Translations under genes and position numbers: made by a program
In this document: positions 41,456 to 52,718 of the stretch, piece after piece
Position numbering within the stretch: the first letter of the stretch is position 1
Layout of the letters: each line of letters begins with the position of its first letter
Assembly (NCBI GenBank): GCA_030068145.1
Contig: JAPJBO010000758.1
Span: 47,052-111,051 of the forward strand
Direction of reading: 5' to 3'
Length of the DNA: 64,000 nt
Source of the DNA: Diplonema papillatum
Lineage: Eukaryota > Euglenozoa > Diplonemea > Diplonemida > Diplonemidae
Notes under the pieces: model-generated
Told to the model about the DNA's origin: nothing
The model's input: the letters and a program-made list of their open reading frames with translations, nothing else
Database searches by the model: none

Positions 41456-41537
41456 AGCCCGTAGGTGTGTGCCTCTTCTCCTCCAGACTGAAAGGGTGGT
41501 GCCAATCCCTGCAGGGGACAAAGGGACCCTTTTTTGC

Positions 41538-42338
41538 TCACGAAAAGCCAGCGGTGGGTGACTCGGGTGGGAGTAGATCGTCTCCTGCGGCTTCCTCACT
41601 GCCTTTTTCTGCGTCTTCCTCGTCTTCTCCCTCTGCTTTGACCAGACGTGACTTTATGGTTTCGAGAGTTGACTTCGCAATGTCGTCGTTCCCATCGAGT
41701 CGGATGCTACGCAATGTAGCGTTCCCGGCCAAATGGTCCGCCAGCATCAGCGCACCACGTTGTGTGACTAAGCAGTTGGCGAGCGACAAGGCGGTGAGGG
41801 AAGGGTGAAGGAGTAGGGGAAGCAGTGCCTTGGCACCGTCGTCGCCAATATCGTTCCAGGCGAGGCCCAGGTAAGAGGGGCAGCCGCGGTGCCACGCGTC
41901 GAAGACTGTGGCAATCGAAGCCGCGCCGGCGGCAGTGATTTGGTTGAAGAACAAGTCCACCACGGACAGAGACGCGCACCGCGCGCTTCGAAGCGCCTTC
42001 AACAGGACCAACGTGCCCTCATCCCCCAGGTGGCACCCGCCGACAGCCACTGTGGCCAGCGCATCTAGGCAAACGGAGCCCTGCAAGCGGGAACTCAGCA
42101 CTGTGACAGCAGCCTCCCCCCGCAGGTCCACCCACTGGACGTCCAACTCGAAGGCCCCATTTTCCACCCACTCGGCCAGCTTCTCTTTCAATTCCCCATG
42201 GTTCTCATCTCTCTCGCTGCCCGTCTCGAAAACATGGTCACTGCCGTACCCTGGCGAGCGCAGGAATCCACCAGCCTCTATATCCATATATGCAAGCTTC
42301 AAGTTGAAACTGCCCCACGTGTCCCCTCTCCTTCCCAC
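41538..42338 (-). CDS. Leucine-rich-repeat (ribonuclease-inhibitor type) protein
   Basis: A 266-codon ORF. Residues 90-215 show successive RI-type repeats: LDALATVAVGGCHLGDEGTL, CASLSVVDLFFNQITAAGAA, PSYLGLAWNDIGDDGAKAL, LTALSLANCLVTQRGALML and TLRSIRLDGNDDIAKSTL. The spacing of about 28 residues and the L-x2-L-x-L-x2-N/C-x-(I/L) core are typical. The N-terminal 85 residues and the acidic C-terminal tail (AEGEDEEDAEKGSEE) are unassigned. Such repeats usually form a protein-binding horseshoe. The start is the longest ORF; no splice site was assigned, and upstream exons cannot be excluded. Confidence 0.72.
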   Translation of the reverse strand: MGRRGDTWGSFNLKLAYMDIEAGGFLRSPGYGSDHVFETGSERDENHGELKEKLAEWVENGAFELDVQWVDLRGEAAVTVLSSRLQGSVCLDALATVAVGGCHLGDEGTLVLLKALRSARCASLSVVDLFFNQITAAGAASIATVFDAWHRGCPSYLGLAWNDIGDDGAKALLPLLLHPSLTALSLANCLVTQRGALMLADHLAGNATLRSIRLDGNDDIAKSTLETIKSRLVKAEGEDEEDAEKGSEEAAGDDLLPPESPTAGFS

Positions 42339-42379
42339 ATCGAATTACCCTATGACAACGTTTTATGCATAGAGCCTAA

Positions 42380-43173
42380 CAGAGACTATTCCCTCATCAC
42401 TTTACAAAAAAGAGAGAGACAGAGAAACGAGTTAGAGTGCAGGGGCCATCTCTCCTGGGAGTTTCCGGTCGTGCTGCTACGGCGGGCGTAAGTCACTCCG
42501 GAGGCGCGCTGCAGGTTGCGGCTCTGCTACAGTGAGTGGCGGCGCCGGAGTTGGCGCTGCAGCGGGCGCTCTGGCCGGCGGGTGAGCTCGTCTCGCGGGG
42601 GATCGCCGCCTTGTAACGCTGCGGGCTCTCTTCTTTCTCGCGACTGCGTGGCCTACGGCGGCGGCTTATACCTTGTGGGGAAACTTCAGCTTCCATTGAG
42701 CGAAGGCTACGTCCTGCAGGTACACGGGTTTGGCGTCGTTCCAGCGGTCTTTGGAGCAAACTGATCCAAGCTGCCTGGGGAAACGTTTGCCGAAAAAGGG
42801 TTGCAGATAGGATATCTTGCACGAGCCATCAACGACGTAAGCTTTGCTGACACGGGGGCCTCAGCCTTCCCCGGGAAGTGGCGACAGGGTGTATGCTCTT
42901 TACGCTGCCTCGGCCGGCAATGCCGGGATTCACACACCGTCCACGCTTTGCAGACAAATCCCTCATGCTTGCACTTATTCTTCATCATTTCCGCCCTTTT
43001 GGGCGAGACTCTGATCGATTCCGGGGCCGCCGACCCTCTATAGTCTCATGAACACAGACGTATTGGGCTCAAACTACCCAGAGATGCCTCAGAAGCATGC
43101 AAAAATGGAAAGGATAATAAAATAGAACAGATTAACACGGGAGTCGCACTGCAAGGTTGAGAAGCCTTGTAGT

Positions 43174-43220
<47 letters not shown>

Positions 43221-43400
43221 TTGTGTTTTTTGGACTTGTGTTTTTTTTTTAGACTGTTTTTTTTTTTGTATTCTTTGAACCCGGTCCGTTCCAATATGTG
43301 AGGATTCACCTCACAATTGAAACTGATGCTAACCCTATGAACCCGGAACTCATACAAAGCATTCCGACAGAATCCGCGCAGGTTTTGTTATACTCCGACA
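42380..43400. other. Unassigned stretch with a long (GT)n tract
   Basis: Contains (GT)n at 43175-43217 and T-rich runs. No gene recognised. Confidence 0.5.
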
Positions 43401-43409
43401 GCTCTCATA

Positions 43410-43450
43410 CGGACCCCAGGCGGAATCCGTGTGAGTCCGCCTGGGGTCCG
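43410..43450. repeat. Perfect 15-bp inverted repeat
   Basis: CGGACCCCAGGCGGA (43410-43424) and TCCGCCTGGGGTCCG (43436-43450) around an 11-base loop. Further ATTCCGTGTGAG palindromic pieces lie at 43650-43735. Confidence 0.9.
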
Positions 43451-44675
43451 CGAGACTGCTGGACTTTAGCTTGTTTTCGAGCCCTGTGACCTTCCCTTTG
43501 TACCGCCCCCTCCGGCTCAGTTTTCTTGCCTCCTCTTCTCTTGTCACTGGTCGCTTTAGCCGAGAAGACTCGGAGAAGTAGAAGTGAAGAATACTAAAAA
43601 GTACTCGAAGAATACTAGATACCCTGAGCATTTCTCAGTCGAAAAAAGCCACACACGGAATCACACGGATTCCGTGTGAGTCCGTGCAGGAGTATTTCTA
43701 TTCCGTGTGAGACCGACGGAGTCCGTCGGAATGCAATGTATGGGAATCCTCATAGATGGCCGGTTGATAACGTTATATAACGTTATATAACGTTATAACG
43801 GTGATAACGTTATATAACGTTATATAACGTTATATAACGGTCGAAAACGCAAAATAACGGAAAAAATAACGCAAATAACGGTTTTTAGAAATTTTCCGAT
43901 TTTGGCCATGTTTCCAGATTTTTGTCATTTTTTCCTCATTTTGGTCCATTTCGGCCATTTTTTCCGATTTTGGCCATTTTTGCCAGATTTTGGTCAATCT
44001 TAGCCAATTTTTCCAGACTTTTGCCGATTTTTTCAATCTTTGCCGATTTTTCCAGATTTCGGCAATTTTTGCCGATTTTTCAAGATTTTGGACAATTTTG
44101 AGATTTTGGCCACTCTGGCCGATTTATCCAGATCAGTCAATTTCGGCCATTTTTTCCGATTTTTCCAGATTTCCCGATTTTCCAGATTTTGGTCAATTTC
44201 GGCCATTTTTGCCAATTTTTCCAGACTTTTGCCGATTTTTGGATCCCGGTCACAAAAACTGTTCGGAAACAAACCCTGGTCCGAAAAGAATTCGTAGTAA
44301 CCGGTCCTCAGGGGTCCGTATAGCCCCTCCCCAGAGCTTTTTCTCTTTTACTTATTTTCTTGCGGACTTCCACCCAAGCGCGACAAACGCGATCCTTCCG
44401 GATTCACATGACTCTTTCACTGTGCGATGTTGTTCTTGGGATGTGGATGTCTGCAGTTTTGGGTTTCCGGCGCGTGTCCCTCAGTCGGTGGCCCGTAACG
44501 GTCGTTTGCAGTGTCCTTCGTGAGGCAGCAGATGTCACCAGCATGATCCGGCCACTGGAGTCCAACTTGTCCAAGCTTGTCCACTCGGCAGACCGTTGCG
44601 TACTATGCCAGTCAGACAAGGTCCCAGTACCAAATATGGGTGCATGATGAGCACGAGACATGCAAAGTCGAGCAG

Positions 44676-45026
44676 TCACAGCTGGCGCTTCCCGTAGAAC
44701 CCAGCCAGCCCGGGGTCGGTTTTCTTGATCCGGTCGATGAATCGTTGTTCCGGGCTCTTACTTGGTGGTTTCGTGACAGGGAGAACGCTGGGGCCAGTCA
44801 ATGCCAGGTCGCGGGACAAGGCCTCGACGCGCAGCGTTTCCGCCACCTTCTTCCTTCCGCGTCGCGCCTTTGCAACCGAGGCGCTGCTGCTGCTGCTGTT
44901 GCTATCCGTACTTTCGGCGCGAGGCCGTTTGCGCTGTGTACCTGGGGTCTTCGGCTGAGCTTTCGGCTGAGCTTTAGGTTGAGCCTTCGGCTTCGGCTGG
45001 ACCTTCGGGGAGCTTTTCGCAGGCAT
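44676..45026 (-). CDS. Small basic protein carried inside the long-TIR element
   Basis: A 116-codon ORF starting MPAKSSPKVQPKPKAQPKAQ, with QPKA repeats, then a basic segment (QRKRPRAES), a Ser run, KARRGRKKVAE and the end DPGLAGFYGKRQL. The composition suggests a nuclear or nucleic-acid-binding protein, or a gene fragment captured by the element. It is not recognised. A 38-bp sequence about 65-100 bases upstream of this ATG recurs upstream of the PC-esterase gene (52719-52756), which suggests a shared 5' region. Confidence 0.45.
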   Translation of the reverse strand: MPAKSSPKVQPKPKAQPKAQPKAQPKTPGTQRKRPRAESTDSNSSSSSASVAKARRGRKKVAETLRVEALSRDLALTGPSVLPVTKPPSKSPEQRFIDRIKKTDPGLAGFYGKRQL

Positions 45027-45565
45027 AGTCGATATTCCCTTTGGAAAGACTAGTGTGGCTGAAATCGAAGCGGGTGGGGCGGTACACGTGTTTTTGTGTT
45101 TCCGACGATCCCGAATGGGCGTACAGATTGGTGTCTTTCGACCTTTTTTTTTTTCCGCGCACGGACTGCCTGTTCGAGCTTGTGCGGGTTTAAGAAACTC
45201 AGACAAGAATAGCTCTGGTGAGGGGCAGGGCATAAATGACCAAAACCCTGGAAAAATCGGCAAAAACGGCCAAAATGGGCAAAGTCTGGAAAACATGGCA
45301 AAACTGGCCAAAAATGACCAAAACCTGGAAAAATCGGCAAAAATAGCCAAATTTTTGAAAAACATGGCAAAAATGGCCAATCCTGGCCAAATCGGTAAAA
45401 ACGGCCAAAATGGGCCAAAATCTGGAAAACACGGCAAAACTGGTCAACATTGACCAAAATCTGGAAAAATTGGCAAAAATAACCAAAATTGGCCAAAATC
45501 TGGAAAATGTGGCAAAAATGGCCAAAAATGACCAAAATCTGGAGGACAGTGTGACCTCCCATGGA

Positions 45566-45740
45566 CTGGTAAAAAACCGTTATATAACGTTATATAACGT
45601 TATATAACGTTATATAACGTTATATAACGTTATATAACGTTATATAACGTTATATAACGTTATATAACGTTATTATAACGTTATTATAACGTTATATAAC
45701 GTTATTATACCGTTATTATAACGTTATATAACGTTATAAC
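45566..45740. repeat. 10-bp palindromic tandem array (TATATAACGT)
   Basis: About 15 units inside the right end of the long-TIR element. Shorter arrays lie at 43770-43840 and 45845-45880. Confidence 0.95.
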
Positions 45741-45899
45741 GGTCAAATAACGTTATTTTTCGACCAAAAATGGCAAATAACGGTTTTATAACGGTCAATA
45801 ACGGTTTTTCTGGATTTAGGGGGGGGGTAACAAATAACTCCGGGAATAACGTTATATAACGTTATATAACGTTATATAACGGCCATCTATGTGGGATTG

Positions 45900-47040
45900 T
45901 ATTTTTTTTTTTTTTTTTGAATTTTTTGAATTTTTCGTTTTCTTTATTTTACCCCCGACGACTAGTGCCAGACTAGCCTGCCCGAAGGCAGTTGATTTCT
46001 TCAGGCAGGTTTTACCCTACGAACGGATGTTGTTTTGGTTAGCATTTTTTTACCCGGGCTCATGGTGAGCTAGGGATCCAACTCTGCTTGCAGAATTCTC
46101 TCACTGCACTACAACTACCAGCGCCGGTCATTTGTTTCCCAAACAAGGGCGGCTTTTTCCAGCATTACTTGTGGATTAGAAGGTCGGTATTTTAAGGTCT
46201 CCGGTTGACCGTAGAGCATGGCTTCCGATGCTTTTCGGCTCAAATTTAATTCACATGCGGAATGTGCGGAAAAGATCCAAAAAGGTGAAGAAAAAAACTT
46301 TTTCCGCGTTTCATGCAGCAGGGGTACAAGCTCCAGAAAAGGGTCCAGGGAGTAGTCTGGGGAGAGGCTGCCCCAACTTGCCATATTTTGGTCGCCAAGT
46401 CCACATCAGCGTCATTTTGTGGGCTTCGTGGCTTTGTGTTGCAGTTGGCTTGGTGCCACGGGATCTATCGGCTTGTTGCGGACCTCCTGCAAGAACACGA
46501 AGGAAAAAGTGCGTAACGCATACTGTTTTCCGGTAAGGAGTGAGCAGCACGTTTCAAAGGGGGAAAAGAGGAACAATGCACATGATTGCTTCTTGGAAAA
46601 TAGTAGGTGGGACGTTCTTGAGTAGAGTGAAAGTTCGTAAGTAAGTTACTATCACACTGCTCGATGGTCGCTTCACACTGCCGCACATCAACCTGCTCAT
46701 CCTCCTTGGCTGTCAGCTGAGGCCTCTGCCATTTGCTTCATTGAAGGCGTCCGCGGCCAGGCATATTATTAGTATTCCCTCAGGTTGATTAGCCAAGCCA
46801 AAAGACAAGCTGTGACATATGTTGGTTTGGCGGGACACAGTTCGTGGTCTACAAGACGAAATGAGAGCAAGATTCGTACAAGAACCTCAAGAACGTCCAC
46901 TTTTGCTTGTGTGTGTTGATGCAATCAGTCGACGGATTGCCCGACTCGACCCACCCTTCGGACATCCCGTCCAAGGTCTGGACGGAAATCCCGACTGTGA
47001 CTAACCAATGATAGTAGCTGGTTGACCTTACACACATGTG
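45900..47040. other. Unassigned stretch
   Basis: No gene recognised. The 46170-46215 part resembles the upstream motif (TATTTTAAGGTCTCCGGTTG), and 46622-46640 a fragment of its other half (AGAGTGAAAGTTCG). Confidence 0.45.
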
Positions 47041-47049
47041 AGTGCCAAT

Positions 47050-47170
47050 TTTAATACATGCGGAAACACATGCGGAAAACACGTGCGGAAACACGTACGG
47101 AATTCCGCACGTACGGAAAATCACAATTTTATTCACGTGCGGAATTCCGTACGTATCGCATGCGGAACGC
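47050..47170. repeat. Palindromic cluster of CACGTGCGGAA units
   Basis: Repeated (C)ATGCGGAAA and ACACGTGCGG units are followed by CGTACGGAATTCCGCACGTACGG-like palindromes cut into short pieces, centred near 47100 and 47150. Confidence 0.75.
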
Positions 47171-47305
47171 AAGGCCTGGGTACGTCTTTTTTACAAACTG
47201 GATCCGGTTGTTCGATCGGACAGTGCCGTGATGCTACTACTGGATGGATTATGGCTGAACGCCTCTGAGCCAGAACCCAGTCTAGAGGAATGCGTGAGTT
47301 ACTCA

Positions 47306-47516
47306 GGGCACATCGGATTTATCAGGCCACGACTAGCTTCGGCGAACGGCAACTTCCAATTTCACATCCAGATCCCGTGTCTCCAACCGGGTCTATACGA
47401 GTCCGAATGGACCGGCGGGCGTAACGCACTGAGGAGCCTTGTTGTTCCGAGGGTTTGAGCCTTATGGCCGGTTCCTACGGTTATCTCCTGGTTCGGCTCC
47501 ACTCGAAAGAGTGGGG
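47306..47516 (+). repeat. Candidate tRNA-derived SINE, copy 2
   Basis: Inverted copy of 36281-36493. The putative A box is at about 47418 and B box at about 47449, with an approximately 20-base spacing between boxes. Divergence between copies is low. Confidence 0.55.
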
Positions 47517-47529
47517 TTGGATCAGGAGA

Positions 47530-48470
47530 AACCCGGATGTGAATTTGGAAAAAAGTGATGAATCCACCCAGAGTCTCTCGATGTTGGTCAATTTGAATGG
47601 AATGGAATGAATGGTTGAATCATCATATTTAAGGCAAATCGAAAGACGGATCTCAAGGGAATCTCTCTTGATCTCCGGCCGCACCTTACCAAACCTGCCT
47701 CTTTTTTCTCTCCACGTCGTATGATTCCCTGAGATGTTCGCTTCGGCTTGAGCACTCGGGATGATGACACAGGAGAGGGATAGGGGTCCGGGGAGGTAGG
47801 GTCCCGCCCGAGAATCAAGGGACACAAGCTTTGAGATTTCGTCGCGAGGTGACCCCTCGCCCGCTAAAATGCCCCTCACCCCCTCGCCATTTTTTTTCGC
47901 GTCAAAGTTCCTGTTCTGGCCCTCGGCTCCCTTTGTAAAAAGGTTGAGCTCTGGGCCGGTGCGGGAGCTTCCCGGCGCGGAGAAGATTGGAGATGGAGGT
48001 GTTGTGCTCAGGAGCAAGGGTATCAGGTGGGCGCGTTGTTGCCAGGTGACTCTCGTGCGCTGCTCTCTCTCCTCTCTCTCTCCTCTCTCTCCCTACAGGC
48101 AACTGTAGGGAGGGAGGGAGGGAAGGGGGGGGGGAAAGGGGGGACGCGTGCGCGTCGCCGACCCCCCCAGTTCGGGAAAAGGGGTCATGCCCAATATAGG
48201 AAAGGGTCCTCCCCTCCTGGAAGCTCTTGAGCTCCAGGAGGACGGAAGGATCACTACCTCTCCTGTTGGTAATATGATGGTCAACCACGCATGAAATGAA
48301 AATCAAAGACTGGCAAATGAAAGAGACTGGTATTCATAAGGCAAGAACGCTAATCACTAGAGTGAGTCAATCACATTCTGAATCGGAGCAGCACTCCGCT
48401 CTAGTGACATAGCTAACTACTCTGGCATGACCTCGCCTCGATAATCTCAAATGGCGGTGTTAACATTCCA
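47530..48470. other. Unassigned stretch
   Basis: Contains CT/GA-rich tracts at 48060-48135. No convincing gene. Confidence 0.45.
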
Positions 48471-48472
48471 CG

Positions 48473-48500
48473 GAAAGAATTGCGTAGTTTTGTTTTATAT
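48473..48500 (-). mobile_element. Severely truncated Penelope-like 3' end
   Basis: It retains only AAGAATTGCGTAGTTTTG and TTTTAT of the pseudo-LTR terminus. A sister copy is at 50019-50046. Confidence 0.55.
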
Positions 48501-48659
48501 AGAATCGTTCGCGATTCAAGAAGAGGGATGCCGATTAGAATGAGTATGAAGGCACATACCACATGCTCGAAAGACATGGAGGGAATACGGTAACTATTAT
48601 TATAAATCGTTGATTATTTTTTTCAAGTTTCCCAATATTTATAAATTAGGAGCCAGACG

Positions 48660-49620
48660 GTACTGCATTGGAGCTGAAGTGGAAATGCAAAGCGTGTGAC
48701 AAGACAATTTGTGCACGCGAGGCAGGACACGTCTTAAGGAACATCTAACAAGATTGCCAAGGCTATACAAGAGACTCAGAGTTCGGAACTATCAGACAAT
48801 GAGAAACGACACAGGAGCGCAAGCATGTTGGCACAAGGAGTTCAGACAATACTGGAAGTTGTCGGTCGAATGAACGAAGCCGACTACGAAACGGTCAAAA
48901 AAGCGCTTGCTGAATTTTCTTTGGGTGTAACATCCGATTATCTGTTGTGGAACACCCATTGTTCCTGAAGTTTGTCGAACAGCCTGCCCGCTTGCCACAA
49001 ATGCATGCGTGTTGTAACAGTAGTCGCAAATGCTGAATCTGCAGGCGACAAGGCCAGCAAAGAATTCTGTGCAGAGCACCCGGATGCGGAAGGAGCACTT
49101 GTTTGTGTTCCACACACACTCAATAGACTCGTCAACGACATCATTGGCACTCACACAAAGCAAAAGAAGGAAGCTCCAAATGTGTACCACATTGTGAACA
49201 CTGTGGTATCGCAGGTGGTAAGCTTTATGTAAGTGCCCTCAAGGAGGCCAACTTCCCTGTAAAACTACTCCCGGCCCCGTGTCCAACAAGATGGACTTCG
49301 TGGCGAGCTTCGTTTGCCGAACTATATTGAGGTGCCTCATGGCTCCACGGTATGGCACCTCAACTGCGTTGAGGTGCCATACCGTGGAGCTAAAAAGCAC
49401 TCTGACACAAGGTCTCAAAGAGCTGAAGGTGTCCAAGTTGATATCGCAGATCACACCAGATTTGACACGATTGTTGAGTCTATCGACACACGCAAGAAGC
49501 AGTACGAGGTAGACTGGGTCGCTGCTGCAACCATGCTCTCTCCGTTTGTCCACTGCCCAGGAGAGAAACACAAGGAACTGCTTGAAACCTCACCAGTGGA
49601 AACAACATGACTATGTTGAG
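48660..49620 (+). pseudogene. Degenerate hAT transposase
   Basis: A BED-type finger remnant (KWKCKACDKTICAREAGHVL) is followed after a stop by SSELSDNEKRHRSASMLAQG and, in another frame, by GALVCVPHTLNRLVNDIIG. The latter matches the hAT signature C-x2-H-x-LN. Later comes KLYVSALKEANFPVKLL, PCPTRWTSW (the hAT TRW motif) and FDTIVESIDTRKKQYEVDWV. At least three frame changes or stops occur, and a 49-bp perfect hairpin interrupts the coding sequence at 49342-49390. Termini were not identified. Confidence 0.75.
49342..49390. repeat. Perfect 23-bp hairpin with a 3-base loop
   Basis: GCTCCACGGTATGGCACCTC AAC, loop TGC, then the exact reverse complement ending GGTGCCATACCGTGGAGC. It lies inside the hAT relic, so it arose or was inserted there after the transposase. 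Confidence 0.95.
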
Positions 49621-50018
49621 ATCAGGAACACAGAGGTATCTGAAGTGCAAATACAGTTAGGCTCAAGAACAGCGAAGACCACTTGCAGAGCTTATCGAAT
49701 TTTGAAACAAGAAGCGGCATATTTGACAAGTGGGCGGGTTGTGGGTTGTGGGGTTTGGCTAGCACAAAGCCACCCCCAAGCATGGTGGGGGGCAATCCGA
49801 AGAATGCACTCACCTTTGGCCAAGAAGATGACCATGGTTGTACCACTCCTGCCAGTGTGAAAGAACGGTATCGGGATGGGTTGGATGTCCAGTGGGAAGC
49901 GGTGCCGGCTCAACTCTGACAAAGTACACACAGTTGCGAGTGTGTACTACAACCTCTCAGGAAAGTACAAAAATCAGCACACTGGTTGGTGGGACGCTGA
50001 AGGTGACATTGAGCCGTA

Positions 50019-50046
50019 AGAAATGCGTAGTTTTGTTTTATTCTTA
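50019..50046 (-). mobile_element. Severely truncated Penelope-like 3' end
   Basis: AAGAAATGCGTAGTTTTG and TTTTATTCTT only, in the same orientation as all other copies. Confidence 0.65.
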
Positions 50047-50504
50047 AAGAAAAGCTTAAAGGTGCACGTCAGCCAATAGATTACACTTTAATCATGTAAA
50101 GGCGTGCACCAGTCTTCTGAAAAGCGTTTCGGAATTAACGAAGCCAGCAAAAGTGCAAATACCCTCCCCTTTCTACTTTGATCTTCTTGTTCACTGACTT
50201 CCGCAGTTCAGGCATCATCGAAAAAGTTACTTCACTTTCTCCCTTGACTGACTTGGCAGTGGTTGGAAGAGTCTGCAGAAGTATCAGGAGCTGACTTGTA
50301 GAGCGGTAGCTGGGTAGGCAGGATGTAGAAAGTTGGGCGTTTTTTGGTGGTTTGTAGGTGGAGTGTAGCAAGGTTCGGTTTGGGGTGTGCACCAGTACTT
50401 GGATCCCAGGAGGGCCTTGTTTTTTTTTGTTTTTTTGTGTTTTTTTTGTTTTTTGCTGTTTTTGCTGTTTTTTGCTCCAGGAATTGATTTTTTGCCTTGA
50501 TTGG

Positions 50505-50655
50505 GTCCGGGGGGCTCCGCCCCCCGGCGAACGGTACGGATCATTCAGGGAGGAAATGTGAAAACGGGAAAGTTTGCCGGGGGGCTCCGCCCCCCAGCGA
50601 ACGGTACGGATCATTCGGGGAAGAAATGTGAAAGCGGGAAAGTTTGCACTTCTCA
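50505..50655. repeat. Two direct 73-bp repeats with a GC hairpin
   Basis: GGGGGGCTCCGCCCCCC forms a perfect hairpin in both units, followed by GCGAACGGTACGGATCATTC. The units differ at a few bases. Confidence 0.9.
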
Positions 50656-50759
50656 AACAATGCACATTCCAAAAGTGATTGCTCTGCGACGCAGTAGACC
50701 CAACATGTTGTTCAGGCGGGAGCACTGGCGGCCTTCCAAATTTGGACAGACAGTCCAAA

Positions 50760-50960
50760 TGCGCTCGATGGGGGAAAAACTTAGTTTAATGTTTAGGCAG
50801 GACACTGCCTCTCATGCATGTTTGATGCTAGCATCAAGTCTTCTTCGAAGAGAGTGTAAAATAGAAAAGGGAAAAAGGAAAAGGGTAAAGGGGTCACGGG
50901 GAGTGTAAGACTCCGCAGGTAGGGTATGAAACCTAGAGGGACTAGTCCTCTTTATTCTTT
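50760..50960 (+). repeat. Dispersed family J copy
   Basis: GCAGGACACTGCCTCTCATG, then the TTTGATGCTAGCATCAAG palindrome and CTTCTTCGAAGAGAGTG. Relatives occur at 16330, 17900, 28575, 29620 and 30100. Confidence 0.75.
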
Positions 50961-51417
50961 TTCACCGCGGATGGGGGAGGGGAGGACCGGCTCAAAATGT
51001 GGATGTAGAAGCTAATCCCCTGTTGAATCGACACGGGTGCCGGTTGAATTCGACCGGTGTCCAGCCTTTACCGGTCGAATGTCAATTCGACCGGCCGGTG
51101 ACTGCACTGGGAGAACGGAGGAAGAGAGAGAGAGAGAGAGAGAGAACACGAAACAAAAAAAGAGATTCCGTGCCCATGCGCAAGCAGCCAGTGCAACTGC
51201 CACGCAACGGCGACACAACCCCCATCAGACGCTCCACTGCGGCGCGCGCCGTCAACAACGGGTCCCCTGCCTCCGCCAGCGTCTCTCGGACACGCCTGAC
51301 AGCTCGATCGTCGCGACTGAACCCCGCCGGTTCCGTCCCGAGCCTGTGCTCCTCCGCCCACCCGGTACACAGCAACACCTCCGTCGCCTTCTCCTTCGTC
51401 CACGTAGTCGGCATCCC

Positions 51418-52662
51418 CTATCCCCTTTGTCGGCGTGTGAATTGGCATCCGACGTGTGCCTCTGGTATTTGCTTCCACCGGGCGAGGGCTGCCTCTGGCT
51501 GGCACGTGGTGGGAAGAGGCAGGAGGTCGATTGAGTCGCCGCAGACAGCGTTGGCGAGGATGTCGGACGCGAGTAAGAACTTCGGGGTGTAGTGGATGCC
51601 GTCGTGCGTGAAGGTGGCCGCCAGGGCGGGGCGGGTCATGGGCAGGGTGTCGAGGACGCGGAGGCCGAGACACGCCGCAGCGACTTCCAACGCCTCGCGG
51701 AAGGCGGCTGCCTTCCTCGCACTGTTGCACGCCTTGCACTTCCTGTGGCCCGCGCACACCTTCTCGTGGATGTGGTGCAGCTTGTACACAATCAACTGCG
51801 CGCCGGGTTTTACCAGCGCCCGGAGGGCCGTCAGCCGGTCCAGGGTGGTGTTAAAAAACGATTCTGGGCCTTTCATGAAATGCACCCCCATGTCCCACAT
51901 CCCGCCGCCGTAGACAACGACGTCTGCCCGCGCGATGTCGTCGAGCACCCACTGGTGCTTGAGGCTGCCGTTGTTGTGCTCCGAGGCGCAGTGGTAGAAG
52001 TTGAACGCGGCATTGCGGTCCGCATCCTTCGGTGGGATGAACTGGTCATAGCATCCGCAGAGGCGGATTGGACAAGCCTTGCCTTGGAGCTTGAATAACG
52101 TGCGGTTTTCCAGGAAGCCGGTGCCAAAACGCAGCTTCTTCGCGAGGGAATAGGTCAACGAGTCGCCGATGAAGGCGAACCGTTTCCCGAGCCGGCACGC
52201 CCGGGATCCAGGAATTTCTGCCGTCGTGCGGACGACGCAGTGGCTGGCGGATTTCCAGACTGCCCGTCCCTGTGAGACCGCAAGCTTGCCAGTTTTTAGG
52301 GCGTCCCACGTCTTGCAGAGGCGCGGTTCGTCGTTTGCACCGGTGTTTCCCGCCGCGACGGGCGCTGCCGTTGGCGGGACTGGCGCGGGGGCGTGCCCCG
52401 TGGCAGTGGTGGGGGATGTCTCGTTGCGGGCCGGGGGCGGATCGCTTTCGAGAATCCGCACAAAGTCCGCGAAGTGTTTCTCGAAAGCAACAGAGCCAAA
52501 CGGTGTCTCGTGGGGGGGCGGGTGGGCGTTGGGCTGCATCACGAAGCAGGCGACCGCGATGGCAGCGAGGCTGCCTGCCACGAAGCACCGCCGGGATGCG
52601 GTGCCTTGTTTGGGGTGCATCTTTCCTTTTTTTCCGCGGCGCCGGTGTGCGCTTTTGGGCAA
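51418..52662 (-). CDS. PC-esterase (TBL/SGNH-type) acyltransferase/esterase-like membrane protein
   Basis: A single-exon ORF of 414 residues. A basic N-terminus precedes one membrane segment at about residues 27-42 (FVAGSLAAIAVACFVM), giving type II topology. A Pro/Ala/Thr-rich stem (75-110) follows. The catalytic domain begins near RLCKTWD (114) and has FIGDSLTYSL (Ser168 nucleophile region), a GGGMWDMG block at 252-259 and THDGIHYTP (Asp354, His357), the GDS and D-x2-H signatures of the PC-esterase family. Members act in the Golgi on glycans, often O-acetylating polysaccharides; the substrate here is unknown. ATG 52620 (residue 15) is an alternative start. A fragment of residues about 55-110 is copied at 54638-54815. 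Confidence 0.85.
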   Translation of the reverse strand: MPKSAHRRRGKKGKMHPKQGTASRRCFVAGSLAAIAVACFVMQPNAHPPPHETPFGSVAFEKHFADFVRILESDPPPARNETSPTTATGHAPAPVPPTAAPVAAGNTGANDEPRLCKTWDALKTGKLAVSQGRAVWKSASHCVVRTTAEIPGSRACRLGKRFAFIGDSLTYSLAKKLRFGTGFLENRTLFKLQGKACPIRLCGCYDQFIPPKDADRNAAFNFYHCASEHNNGSLKHQWVLDDIARADVVVYGGGMWDMGVHFMKGPESFFNTTLDRLTALRALVKPGAQLIVYKLHHIHEKVCAGHRKCKACNSARKAAAFREALEVAAACLGLRVLDTLPMTRPALAATFTHDGIHYTPKFLLASDILANAVCGDSIDLLPLPTTCQPEAALARWKQIPEAHVGCQFTRRQRG

Positions 52663-52718
52663 AACCCAGACCTGGTTTGAGTGTCTTGAGTGGAATCGAG
52701 TGCGACGGCAAGCTTGCC

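Larger units (their letters stand above)
43751..45891 (-). mobile_element. Long-TIR DNA element with AT-rich palindromic ends
   Basis: The ends CATAGATGGCCG (43751) and CGGCCATCTATG (to 45891) are inverted. Inside each is an array of a 10-bp palindromic unit (TATATAACGT) and then a low-complexity arm. The left arm (43890-44240) repeats TTTTGGCCATTTTTCCAGAT, the right arm (45235-45545) its complement, giving imperfect inverted arms of several hundred bases. The interior carries one small ORF (44676-45026). Long inverted arms resemble Mutator-like elements, but no transposase is present. Flanks TGGGAAT/TGGGATT may be an imperfect target duplication. Confidence 0.75.

Noticed and set aside
44040-44297. 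Phe/Ile-rich ORFs in the 43.9-45.5 kb arms
   Set aside because: They are translations of the low-complexity TTTTGGCCATTTTTCC repeat arms of the long-TIR element.
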